Shown here: positions 1 through 12,000 of the stretch, piece by piece
Layout: every line of letters begins with the position of its first letter
How positions within the stretch are numbered: position 1 is the stretch's first letter
Source of the DNA: Nocardia albiluteola
GTDB taxonomy: Bacteria > Actinomycetota > Actinomycetes > Mycobacteriales > Mycobacteriaceae
Assembly (NCBI RefSeq): GCF_018860155.1
Contig: NZ_JAHKNI010000010.1
Span: 248,001 to 312,000 of the forward strand
Reading direction: 5' to 3'
DNA: 64,000 nt
Notes under the pieces: generated by a model
Database searches by the model: none
The model's input: only the letters and a program-made list of their open reading frames with translations
Told to the model about the DNA's origin: nothing
Made by a program: the position numbers and the translations under genes

Positions 1-3000
1 ATCTACGTGAATACCTCCGGTAACGGACGGTCCACGGTCGCCGGTCATCTCGTGCGCGAGGTCCTCGACGATCCCGATCGCTTCCCGGGGGTTGACGAAG
101 TGAAGGTGTTCGGGCCGTTGGAATCCCGGGTGGACAGCATTGTGGTCTACGTCAGCGATCTGGACGCGGTGCATCGGGTGACCGGGTGGCTGCGGGAGTT
201 CCAGGACGATCACGTCGGCATGTTCCACTGGGACGTGCCAACCGGATCGGAGCAGGTGCTGGCCGGTGTCGGCTTCGGCGCCGAGACCCCACGGCACAGT
301 TTCGGCATGAGCCGGGCCATCGCGATAGTCGCGGCGCTCGACCTGCACCGCGGCGGTGCATACGAGGACTTCCGGACCGAAGTGCGCGATCAGTTCCGTG
401 CGCGCGGTATCGACCCGGACCAGGTGCATCTGAATCTGACTGTCTCCCAGACGGATACGCAACAGCAGGGCGTCGCCGACCTCGCCCGTGAGGAGCAATT
501 GCAGCGGGAAATGCTGGACGCGCTGGCGCAGGAGCAGCTCGGCGAGATGTCGCACGACGACGCGGCACACGAGGAAGACTCGATCGACGCGCCGCGGGGG
601 CCGCCGACGGTTGTCGTCCGGCCTCCCACTCCCACAGGCTCGGTCGAGTCCACGGACACGGTCGAATCCACCGGCACCGTCGTGTACGCACCGCTGCCCG
701 AGCATGAGGCAACCGGCACCACCAACACCGAGCACCGCGAACCAGCCGCTTCGTCGCGGCCGCAGACGCCGGCCGACGGCCTGGACCTCGACCTGGATCC
801 GGACCGGCGTCAGCGCGCCGCGAAGCGGTTGTCCGACCTGTTCAGCCCCCTCGATCGGCCACGCGAACTCCGCAGGGCCGCTTCGCTTCCCGGCCGCGTC
901 CCATCGCCGAGCAGCTCCGACGGGTCGGTCGACAGCATCGGTGTGGACGAGCCCACACGCTCCGGCGAGCCGAGTACGTACGAACTCGAGCAAGCCGAGG
1001 ATGAACACACCGCCCCCGCCGGTCCGCGAATCCCGCTGCGGCTGGGGGATATTCGGTCCGCACTGCGTATCGACGACGATTCGGTGCGCGGCAGCGACGA
1101 CGAGTCCGATGACTACACCGATGAGTCGGTTCACAGCACTGACGACGACGCGTCGGTCTACAGCGCCGACCCGGATCGCACCGCGCGATCCCACGAACCC
1201 GCTTTGCGCGGATCCGGGCAGACCGGGGACGAACGGACCTCCGCGATCGACCCGGCCATCCGCCGGATCCAAGAGCACCCCGAGTCCCTAATCGATTCCG
1301 GCGACGAGGATTCGACAGTCGGCGTCCACGAGCGGGAACCGCTCCGGCAGACCGAAGAATCCCAGGATGCCGCGCCGGATGATGTCGGGGCGCCCGAGGA
1401 CGAGCGGAAGTCAGGGATCGAACCGCAGAACCGGCCTAATGCTGCGTTCGCTCCCTTCGTGATTCCGCCCCGATCCGGTTCGCTGCGGCCTGCGCGGGAG
1501 CCCGAGCCCTCCGGGCAGGCTCCGCCTGTCCAGAAGTTCACCATTGATATCCCAGGCCGGCACGCGTCGATACCGGACGAGCGGTTGCGAGACGATCCCT
1601 TCCGGCAGAACCGGTTTCCGGTCAGGAGCATCCACAACCGGGCCGACGGAAAAGTCGAGCGCACCGGACTGCCCGATACCTTCGATCTGTCGATATCGAC
1701 TCCGGAAATGCCGAAACTCCGGCCGAAGCAGCCGTCTCGCAGCCGGGAAACACGGGCGCCCCCGCGCGGCGTGCGCAGGCATGGGGCCACTCCGGACCCC
1801 CGGACGCAACAGGAACAGGGCGAAACATCGCAGGCGGCTTCGGAATTGGGTCCGGCCGAGATGAGCCGTCCCTCCGGAATGGCCGAAATGATCCGGCCGC
1901 CGGGGCCGTTCGAGGATGTGGCCGACCTCGTCTACGATGCGCCCGGCTTCGAGCCCGCGACACCCGGCGGGCAGATCGGCGACACCTCACACACCGAAGA
2001 CGGCCGTACACTGCGCCCGCAGTCTCGCAGCGGCACAACAACATCCACGACCAAACGCCGGGACTCCAGCGCCCTGGGAACCGACGGCAGCGTAGATGTC
2101 CGCACCGGCGACACCACGCGCGAGCAGCGTTCACGGCGAGCGCGCGCGATGCAACACCTGCGGCGCTTCACCTCTCGCCTACGCGGCCGTGGCATACCCG
2201 GCGACGAGACGACGTCGCAGCACGCGCCTGCTGCGTCGGCGCACGCGCCCGCCGCGTCGGCCGATCACGCTCCACGCCGCGGCATCCGGGCCGCCTTCAA
2301 ACAGCTCGTGCACCAAACAGGCAGCAGCGCAACAACTCCCGTCCGCACGGTCGCCGCCCCAATCGGCGGTGGCGGGACCGATGCCCGCACGACCATCGCC
2401 CCAATCCGCGGTAGCGGCATCAATGCCCGCACGGCCGTCGCGGTCGCCCGCGGTGACGGCACGGGCACCCACACTGCCGTCATCAGCCGCCCGTATGCCA
2501 CTGCGCGCAGTGCCGAGTTCGACGACAACCAGTGCCTCCCCCGTGCGCTCACCGGCATCAGCAATGGATTCGCACGACGCGGCATCACCAGCAGCGCGAT
2601 CCGGCTCCGCGCGATCACGGGCACCGAATCCGCAACCCGGCCGCGTCGCGGGCGCGCGGCGCTGCCGGGCTATTCGAAGCGGCAAGCCGAGAAGGCCGCC
2701 GGAGGCAAGCTCCGCGGATACGCCGGCGAGGACCAAATCGCCAAGCAGCTACAGCTGCTCGGCCCGGGCGCGCAGGCTCTGGTCGTCCACGCACACCCGG
2801 ACGTCAACGCGAACGGTATTGGCGCACATGCTTACCGGATGGTCAACGACGATGGCATCATCGTCGTCCGCGACTACATTCCCGACGCCGGCGGTCACAC
2901 CAGCAGATGGCCCGGGCGCCGCGACTCCGCTGGCCTGTTCGCCGTTCTCTACACCCCGACCGGCGCCACGGCCCGCCCGATTCGCCTGGGCAGCGAACCG

Positions 3001-6000
3001 ATTCGCCCGCTGCGCCAGCGCGATGTTCGGCGCCCGGTGTTCCCACGTGGCATCCGCATCGGCGCGCCATCCGACGACCAAGCCACCGGCCCGACCGATC
3101 CCGGCTACCCCGCCGCCGACGCCACCGATCCGACCACCCGCGACGACCTCGCACGCCGTATCCACCAGAACGCCCTCCCCACGGGCACCGAGATCCACCT
3201 CCCCGACAACACGACCGCCACCCTCCTGGCCAACGGCACGATCGGACTCCACAGTCCGGCAGAACCGTCGGATACCGTCTACACGCACCAATTCCTCGCC
3301 CAGCTGAACGCTCTCGACATCTCCGATGTCACTGTCCAGACCCCCACTCCTGGGCAATGGAGCAACGACTTTCATTCGCCTGCGACAGCCCTCGTGCATG
3401 CGCTTGGTAAAGACCGGAAGCTGTACGACGACCTGGCCGATCATCTCGAACGACACAGCGACTACTACAGCCGGCATATCACCAGCGATCAGCTCGAGGG
3501 CGAACTAGCTCTCGAAGACGCGCGTCGCGACCAATTGCTGACCGACTACGATAACGGCCTCCTCGGACTCGAGGAGTTCCGCGTTGACGAAATCCGTGTC
3601 GAGCAGTTCCGCGACGACATCACCAGCGCCCGCGCCCGCGAACTGGATCAGGAAATCCGCGAACTCCGTGCCGGCCGCACCGCAGGCAGCCGTTCCACCA
3701 AATACCCCGGCCTTCCCCTCGCATTCCACGCCGCTATCGATCGCATAAATCCCAATCTCGTCATCATTCAACCCGGAGGCACCCGGTACACCTTCATTAA
3801 TAGCCCTGCCGTTGGCGCCACGGTCCATTATCTCCGCCGACACCCCGATAGCGACACTTATGACCATGGGCGCACGTCCACCGGCAACCCGTACGCGGCA
3901 ACAATTCCCGGCCCCAAACTCACTGCCCTACAAAAAAATGTCCTCGAGCACCTCGCCGCCGGGTATGAAACTCACGGTGCTATCGCCCGCCAACTACAAC
4001 AAGGCAGCAGCGAGAAGTCGATAAAAGATGCGATGAGCGGCGGGAAGAACGGCGTATTCTTCAAGCTCGGAGTTTCCGACCGCGAGTCCGCCTTGGCCGA
4101 AGCTCGCCGGCTGCGCCTGATCGACGAGGATGCTATAGCCGCAGCCCGTCAGCAGCGTCTACTCGCCGAAGCCGCCGCTGTCGCGCACCCGGCGCCCGCG
4201 GCTGTCAGGTTGAATGATATCGAGCGAAAGGTGCTTTTAGCTTTCCGGGCAGGCCGCACCACTAATGATGAGGTTATCCGCCATCTCGGCGAGCACGGAT
4301 CTCCGCCCAGCCTGCCTGCGGTAAAGAAGGCCAGGCTCGTGCTGTTCAAGAAATTCGGAATCGGACCCGTGCGCGGGGTGTCTCCGAAAACCAGGTGCGA
4401 GAACGTAGTAGCCAAGACCCTCGAGTTGGCCGGCCAGGGCCTGCTCGACCAGGAAACCACCGCCGCACTCACTACAGCGGCAGCGCGGGCCACCGGCGAC
4501 GGCAGCGGGCACGCTCACACCACCGGTTCGGCCGGTACCGCGGGTGTTCGTCCCTCGCAGTGCGCGCCCGGCGCCATGCGTTATGTCGCTGCCAGACTCC
4601 CCGCCGCTCCGATTACTCCGCCGGCCGAGAATGCTGTCGGCCTCGGCGGAATGAGCGCCGAGGAGTTCAACCGTCATGCCGGCGCCCAGTTGCGAACCTT
4701 CTCCAGTCACGCCGAGATCGCTGACATACTCGGCCGATTCGGGGCTTTCGCCTTGGTTGTCGATGCCCGCAGTGGTCCGGTCGACGAACACGGAATCGGC
4801 GCGCACACCACGGTTTTCGTGATCCACAACGGCACTGTCGGCGGATACGATCCAGAGACCGGACGCCACTATCCGCTCGCGGAACATCCCACCGACGGTC
4901 TCCGTGCGATCACCGCCATCATCTACGCCGCGGACGGCTCCGAATACATCCCCACCGGTCGTGACGCCGACGGTGCCGAGGCCCTCGGCGATGTCGGAAT
5001 CGGCGCGGACCGCCCGAGCGGCGACGACAGCTCCGGCCGCGGCTCGCCCTTGCGGCCACCTGCCGGGCTCGGCACGTCGGCCACCTGGTGGGGTGATGTT
5101 GGTGAAACCTGGTGGAACAACCTGCATTTCGACGATCTCTCGGATGCCGAACAGCTCCGTCTGCTGACCGAATTCCCCGCTCTGCGCAACAACATCCCGT
5201 GGGGGATGCAGAGTCCGCTCCGGCGGAGGCTGATCGAACTCGAGCTGAACAGACTCGGAAGTCTCGCCGACGACAACGACGAGCTTCCATCGGATGTGGT
5301 GCGGCAGCTGTATGAGCCGGACTCGCCCTACACCTATGCGGGTACCGGCCGGACCTGGTGGGACAACCTGCTCGTCGACGACTGGATGACCGACGAAGTT
5401 CTCCGGCTGTTCGACAGGTTCCCCGCGCTGCGCAACAGCGATGCCGTCCCCGCCCCGATCCGGCACACCCGCAACATCCAGTACCTCGTCGTCACGCGGG
5501 ACTGGTTCCAGGAGCATGACGACTTCGACGACGGGCTGCCGCCGGACCTGCAGGAACGGTGGAACAACCTGGACATCCCCCGCAACTATGTGCGCGCCGC
5601 GGTAACGAACGCCGGGGTGGCCGCCGCTCGTGCCGGCGGCGCGCCGCCGGCCGCGCATCTGCTGTACTTCGCCGAGGACGACTTGGGGCGGCGCGGCCGC
5701 ATTGCCATCGGTTTCGGGCCGGTCGACACCGCGTCGACGGTGCACTGGCACGCATACTCCGCGACCTCCGCCGATTCGATGTACGACGCGCCAGGCCGCG
5801 TCGCGGCACTGCACGTCGACACGGCTCGCACGCATCCCGGCGACGCAACCGTCGTCTGGATCGATTACGGCTCCGAGGTATCCGGTGATTCCGCGGACCG
5901 GCTGGGTACGGCGATCGCCGAATTCACCGCCAACCATCCCGCCGCGCAGCAGATCCACGTGCACGCACCCGCAGCGGTCGCCACATCCCTGCCACACCCT

Positions 6001-9000
6001 GGATCGTCCACGGTGACGGTGCACCCCCTGACCCAGGACACCCCGGCTGGTGCGCTGCCCCGCGGCGCTGTGCGCGTATTCACCAGTGATCGGGACGGGG
6101 CCGACTTCGGCCATGAAGTGCTTCGCACCTGGCATCAGCAGCCACTCGGAGTTCGCAAAGCGCTGATGACCTACCAGCAATCGTCTTCCCTCACCAACAA
6201 AATGTTGCGGACGCTGCGTGGCGCGGGCGAGAATTTCGAGGAATTGTTCGGCCGATTCCAGCACTATGCCACCATTGCCGGCCTCCTCATGGAAGGGCGC
6301 CGGGCACCCGATATCAGCACGCTGGTCGAGTCGAGAAAAGAACTGCGGGAAAGACTGGAGAGTGCAAATCTCGACGATTCCGAAACTCGGAAACTGCAAG
6401 CGCTCGACGAGATTCTGCAGCACGCCCGCCCGGAAGCGTACTGGGAAGAGATCCAAATCGACGCGGGACTCTACCGCCGGCTCGACAAGGCGTACCGAGA
6501 AAATTTCGGCGCCGAGCCCACGCTGGAAAATATCCGGCAGTATCTCGAGCTGCTCGACCGGGGAACGAGTCGGCCACTGCTGGCAACCGAACCGTTCCTC
6601 GTCATCCGCGCGGTCGGCAACGTCGACTATCTGGCCATCGACGAGCACGGCAACACGCTCGACGGACGGAAAGATCTCAGCCTCCTTTTCAAGGTTCTGC
6701 AGCAGGAGCCCGGCCTCTTTTCCACCTCACTGACCACCGAAACGGTCGCCACCAGCACCAGACCGAACTTCCGCTTCGAACTCGTCGTACCGCCCGGCCT
6801 GCGCGGGGCCTATCTCGGCCGCGACGGCCGCGCGCACAACGTGCGCGAGAACGAACTCCTGTTCGCGCGCAATACCGGCTACCGGATCACCGGAATCGGA
6901 AAAGACCCCTTCAAGTCCTTCTACAACCCCGACTTCACCGTCCTCTACGGATACCTCGAACTATCGACCGCCCCCGCCGTGCACACGTCCGGTCGCGGGC
7001 AGGGGAATCGGGCGTTGCTGGAGGGGCCCGAGGACTATGTGCTGGATGGGCTCGAACCGATTGCGCCGCAACCGGATTCGAGATTCGAGCCCGAACCTGA
7101 CGAGACCTATTTCGGTGACGCTCTGCTCGATGTCCTCGAATCCGATCCGGACCAGGCCGAAGCAGCCCCGCGGACCACGCCGGGGGTCGAGCCGCACGAC
7201 GGCAGCACTCGCGTTCGCGCCGATGGCACCCCGAACGAGCCATCCGCACGGCGGCTCGGCACGCGAGAACGGTTGCGGAGCTTCGCATCCCAACTTCGTG
7301 GGCTTGGCGCATCCGACGACGTGACGACGGCGCCCGGTGCGCGGCACGCTGATACCCCGTCTGCCGCAGGCGGCCGTCGCCGTCGCATCCGAGCTATCTT
7401 CCACCGGATCGTGCGCCGAACAGGCGGCGGCACAACCACTTCCGCATTCGTCCTCGGTCATGACACACCCCGCACGACCGGAGGCGAGGGCGCTCCGGGA
7501 ACCGATGGCAGTGCGACGCGGCCAGCAGACGCCGAGGACTTCCCCGCGGACGCCGGTCCCGGGCCCGGATATCTCGAGGACGGGGACTTCGCGTCTACCG
7601 CGAACGCACTGGGGTGGCTCTTTGAAGGCGAACCCGTGACATCCGGGAGGGCGAACGATCTCGCTGCCGGGCGCAGCATCGACTCCTGGTCGGCACCGTC
7701 GAATCCGGTTGTGCAGCAGGCGGATACGATCGGGGAGACTGGCAACACGGTGCTGATCGCCCGGAACGGGCAGGCGGTGGTGATCGGGGCCGCGGACAGC
7801 GTCCGGTGGGACGGGCAGGACGTGCGGGGCAACGCCCGGATCCAGTTGAGCTCGGACCCCGCGGTGTCGTATCGGGTGCACACCGAACTGCTGCGCCACC
7901 TCGACTGGAGCGCGGATCCCAGTGGCGGGTGGCTGGGCGCGCCGAGGCGTGACGGGTCGGCCGGCGAGTTGCTGTTCTACGACCGGCGGGTGGTGCAGCT
8001 GGGAGCCGGCGAGCTGCTGGCCACCCGGCCGGAGGCGGCTGGTGCGTTGCGGATCGAGTCGCTGAGCTCACGGGTCGTCGTTCCGGAGAATGGCGTGCAG
8101 GCGCTGGGCTTGGATGGACCGGCGGCCGCCGCGGCAATGGTGATGCACACGGGTCCGCTGTTCGCGAAGGTGGATTCGCGGCCGGTGCCGCGGGCCTCGG
8201 ATGCGCGAGAGGGTGCGCGGGCGGACTACGCGGTGCTGATGCGCAACCTCGGCCGGCTCGCCGTGCGGGATCCGCAGGGTCTGGTGGAGATGTTCCACGA
8301 GTACGCGGACGGGACGGTGGGGGTGCGGTTCTTTATTGATGGCGAACCGCGCTGGGTGGGGGTGGATCGGCGGCTGCTGCACGATTCGTCGGGGTTGCCG
8401 GCGCATGCGGGGCATACCGATGGCGAGCCGTTGTGGGCGGCGTTGGCGCAGAAGGCATATGAGCTGTTGCGGCCCGATATTCAGGCCGATGTGACGGTGT
8501 CGGTGCGGCCGTTCGGTGAGCCGGTCCATCCGCCGCCGCTGCAGCCGATGCCGAGCACGACGATCACGGCGCCGGCGGACCGGTTGACCATCGTGGACCA
8601 GCACGGTGGATTGCTGAGTGTGCGGCCGGGGGAGGAGTTGCACGGCGTCGACGATCCGGCGAATCCGGACCTGCTCGCGGTGTGGATCGGTGACGGTCCG
8701 GCGGCCCCGGTCCATTCGGTGCATCGGAGTCTGCTGGGTGAGCTGACCGTGTTCGGCCGGGGCAGCGACGGCGCGTACCACTGGGAGACACCGGCCTCCT
8801 GGTCGTCGCCGGCCGCCGCCCGCATGTTCCTGGGGCTGCGGCGGTTGTCGCCGGACCCGGCGGCGACGCATATTCCGGGTGGCACGACGCATATTCCGGG
8901 TGGTGCGTCGATATCGGTAGACGTCGGGCCCGGCGGCGAGCTGCTGTTGGATGGCGGCACGCGGGTCTCGGAGCAGGCGTTGCGCGAACTCGGCCGCACG

Positions 9001-12000
9001 ATCCGGCGGGCCGAGGGCCCGGTATTCGGCGATGCGGGACCTGTTCCCGGAGACGCGGCGCAGGGCCGGGTCGGTGACTGTTATCTGGTCGCGCCGCTGA
9101 TAGTCATTCCCGCCGGTGACCCCCAGGCAATCCGGGATATGGTTTCGGAGTATCCCGACGGCACCAGCGTCGTGCGATTTTTCCCGAAGCAGGGTGTGCC
9201 GCGGTGGAAGCGGGTCAACAGAGATTTCTGGGCCGATGAGCACGGGCAGATGATCTATGCGGCCCAGGACGCGGGCCGGGCGTTGTGGCCGGCGCTGGTG
9301 GAGAAGGCCTATATGGTGCTGCACGGCGGCACGGCCGGATCGATCGAAGCGGGGTTCGCCGGTCGGGCGATGATGGAGTTGCTGCCGCCGTACGAGGTGG
9401 GCGGGACCGTGGATCAGCCGGTGCGTGGGATCGACATGGCCGATTTCCTGCATCCGATGCGGTTCGGTGTCGATGGGCTGCACGACCTGCTCGTCGAGCA
9501 GATCGGTGCCGAGGCCGATGCGGAGTCGGTGTTCGCGTTCGCGCAACGACTCGGCGGACTGGAGCCTACCTGGAATATCAATAGGGAAGACTCGGTCGAA
9601 CGATTCTCGAATTTCCTGAACTATTACCTGGAGCCGGCCGAGCGGGCGCGGTGGCAGGCCGAGATCACCGCGGTACTCGATTATCTGGGCCAGGTCCTCG
9701 ATCCGCGGCGAACGGTGACCAATGCTGTTGCCCGGCAACATTTCGCGGATCTGGTGCGGTTCCTGCGCAGTCGCGGCGACAAGGTCCTGCTGTCCACCGG
9801 AAGTTTCGGTGGAGACCTGGAGAACACCACCGAATATCCCGGTTTGGTTGGGCCCCACGTGTATTCGGTCCTGGATGTGCGCTCCGGCGGCGACGGCGGC
9901 ATTCTCCTCGAGCTGAAGAATCCGTGGGAACACAACCCGGAGGTGGCACGAACCATCGACGGGCTCACTTACGGCCCGCACGGCAGCCTCACCCTCGACG
10001 CCACGCAGCTGACGAAATTCGCATTCCTGTCGATCCACGGCACCGGCACCCGCTTCGCTTTCGGCGACTCGACCGCGCCAGTGACCGACGACCGGCTCCA
10101 ACCGGTGACCAGCCCACCCACCGGAGGCACCGGACCTCACGCACCACCTATCGGTTCGACTCAGTTCGTGGCGACAGCCGCTGATTTCTCGGGCGTGGAA
10201 TGGGGAGATCGGGTCGACGAGTTCGGCTGGCGGGTCTTCCGGGAGAAGTTCGCGGAGGTCGATTTCCCAGTGGGGACGAGGCTGGAGTTCACCGATCGCG
10301 AGGGCGAGGACTTCCGGGTCGTGGTGGAGCAGTCGGAGCAGGGCCGGCGGGTACGGATAGGGAACGGAGCCGGCAGTCGTGTAGTGGATATGGCGGAGTT
10401 CCGGGACGGTTTGCGGAACGGATTGCCGCGACTCGGCGGCGAAGGTGTCGTTCGGGTGGTGCAGCCGGCGGTGAGTACGGGCTGGGCGTGGGAGACGGGC
10501 CGGTTCCTGGACAGGTCGGCTGCCGGCGGTTTCGGTGTGGGCACGGAGGTGTCGTGGCGGGAGGTGACGCCGGAAGGCGGGGAGCGGACGGTGCGGGCCG
10601 AACTGCGGGGCGGGGGCGTTTTCGAGATTCGTGACGGTGGTGCGGACTCGTCGATGGTGCCGGCGGCGGATTTCCCGATGCGTCTGCGGGATGTCGGGGC
10701 TGTGACAGTGGCTGCCGTCGCCACCGGGCCGCCCGTTGTCGATTCGCCCAACGAGAGGCAGCGGCAGGGGCTGCAGATGGTCGCGCAGGGCAAAACCTAT
10801 GCGGAGATGGCTACTGCCTTCGGGATCACCCCCACCGCGGCCAGCACCTTCATGGGACGGGTGTTCAACAAGATGAAGTTGAAGGGTGCCGATCGCAACC
10901 GAATGACCGCGCTGCGATTGGGCCGGAAGCGGGGGTGGTTGCGTCCGGAGCCGCTGCCCGGCGACATCGACCATGTGTACTTCGGGCGCAATCCGGCATC
11001 CGGTGAGCTGAAGCAGTTCGGGCTCGACGAGGTGGACGTGATTTCCTGGCTGTCGCTGCGCAAACCCGATCTGCAGCGCAGAACTTTCAAAGAGATAGCC
11101 GAGGAAATAAGCGCGATCAGACCTACTCGAATGACCCAGGACATGGTCGAAAGTCGAGTTCATGCGCTGTACGACAAGTTTGATCTGACCGATGACGCCC
11201 GTAAACCCTTCAGCCTGGTGCGGGCGGCGCGCAGGTGGGGGTTGCTGGCTCGACATGCGGAACCCGATGACCTGGACCATGATATTCCCCCAAGTGTGCC
11301 TTCGGTGTCCGTTGAGGATGTGGCAGTCCTATCGGCCATGGCTCGGCGTAAAGCTAATATGGAGCACAAAACTTATGAGGACATCAAGACGGAGTTGAAC
11401 GCGGCCGGGTATATCCATTTCAGTTTCTACTCGGTCAAAAGACGTATCGAGAAATTGTACGGAAAATTACTGTTGGCAGGGGGTGCTGATCAGCTGAACG
11501 CGGTGCGGATGGCTCGTATACGAGGCTGGTTGGCCGCCACGCCGGTGCCGGGTGATCTGGATTACGAATATCGCGGTGTCGATCCGGCATCAGGCACCAC
11601 GGCCTCATTTTTCGACGACGAGATGAGTGTGCTCGTAAGGCTCGCGCGGAAGGTATCTCAGGTCGCGATAGCCGAAGAACTCGGAATCGGTCTGAGTGCT
11701 GTGGAGCGGCGGATACGCGCCATGTCCGCGCGGCTGGGCTTGACGTCGTCGGTGCAGGCCGGGGTGCAGGCTGCGAGGTTGGTCCGGGCTGCCCGTGCGT
11801 GGGGGTTGCCGGTGGATGGGCAGGTCGGCTCGGTGGGTGATGGTCCGGGTGTGTTCGGCGGTGGTAGTTCGGGTTCGGTGGTTCGCCGGAATGTGTGCGC
11901 GCCGCGTGCTCTGGGGAGATTGGGTCTGCGCACCGGAAATTTAGGTATCGGTGTTCTCGATGAGGACGGCATCGGCCTCGCCGGGGTGTCGGAGGAGAAT

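Noticed and set aside
7..9. GTG at base 7 as the true start of the giant protein
   Set aside because: No ribosome site can be judged, the frame is open upstream and the sequence begins within a domain.
8068..11280. Long minus-strand open frame (1070 codons) opposite the giant gene
   Set aside because: It is antisense to well-supported calpain-like and HTH coding sequence; its Arg/His/Pro-rich product has no domain and reflects high GC. The same holds for 12094-15426, 4237-6648 and 26665-28677.
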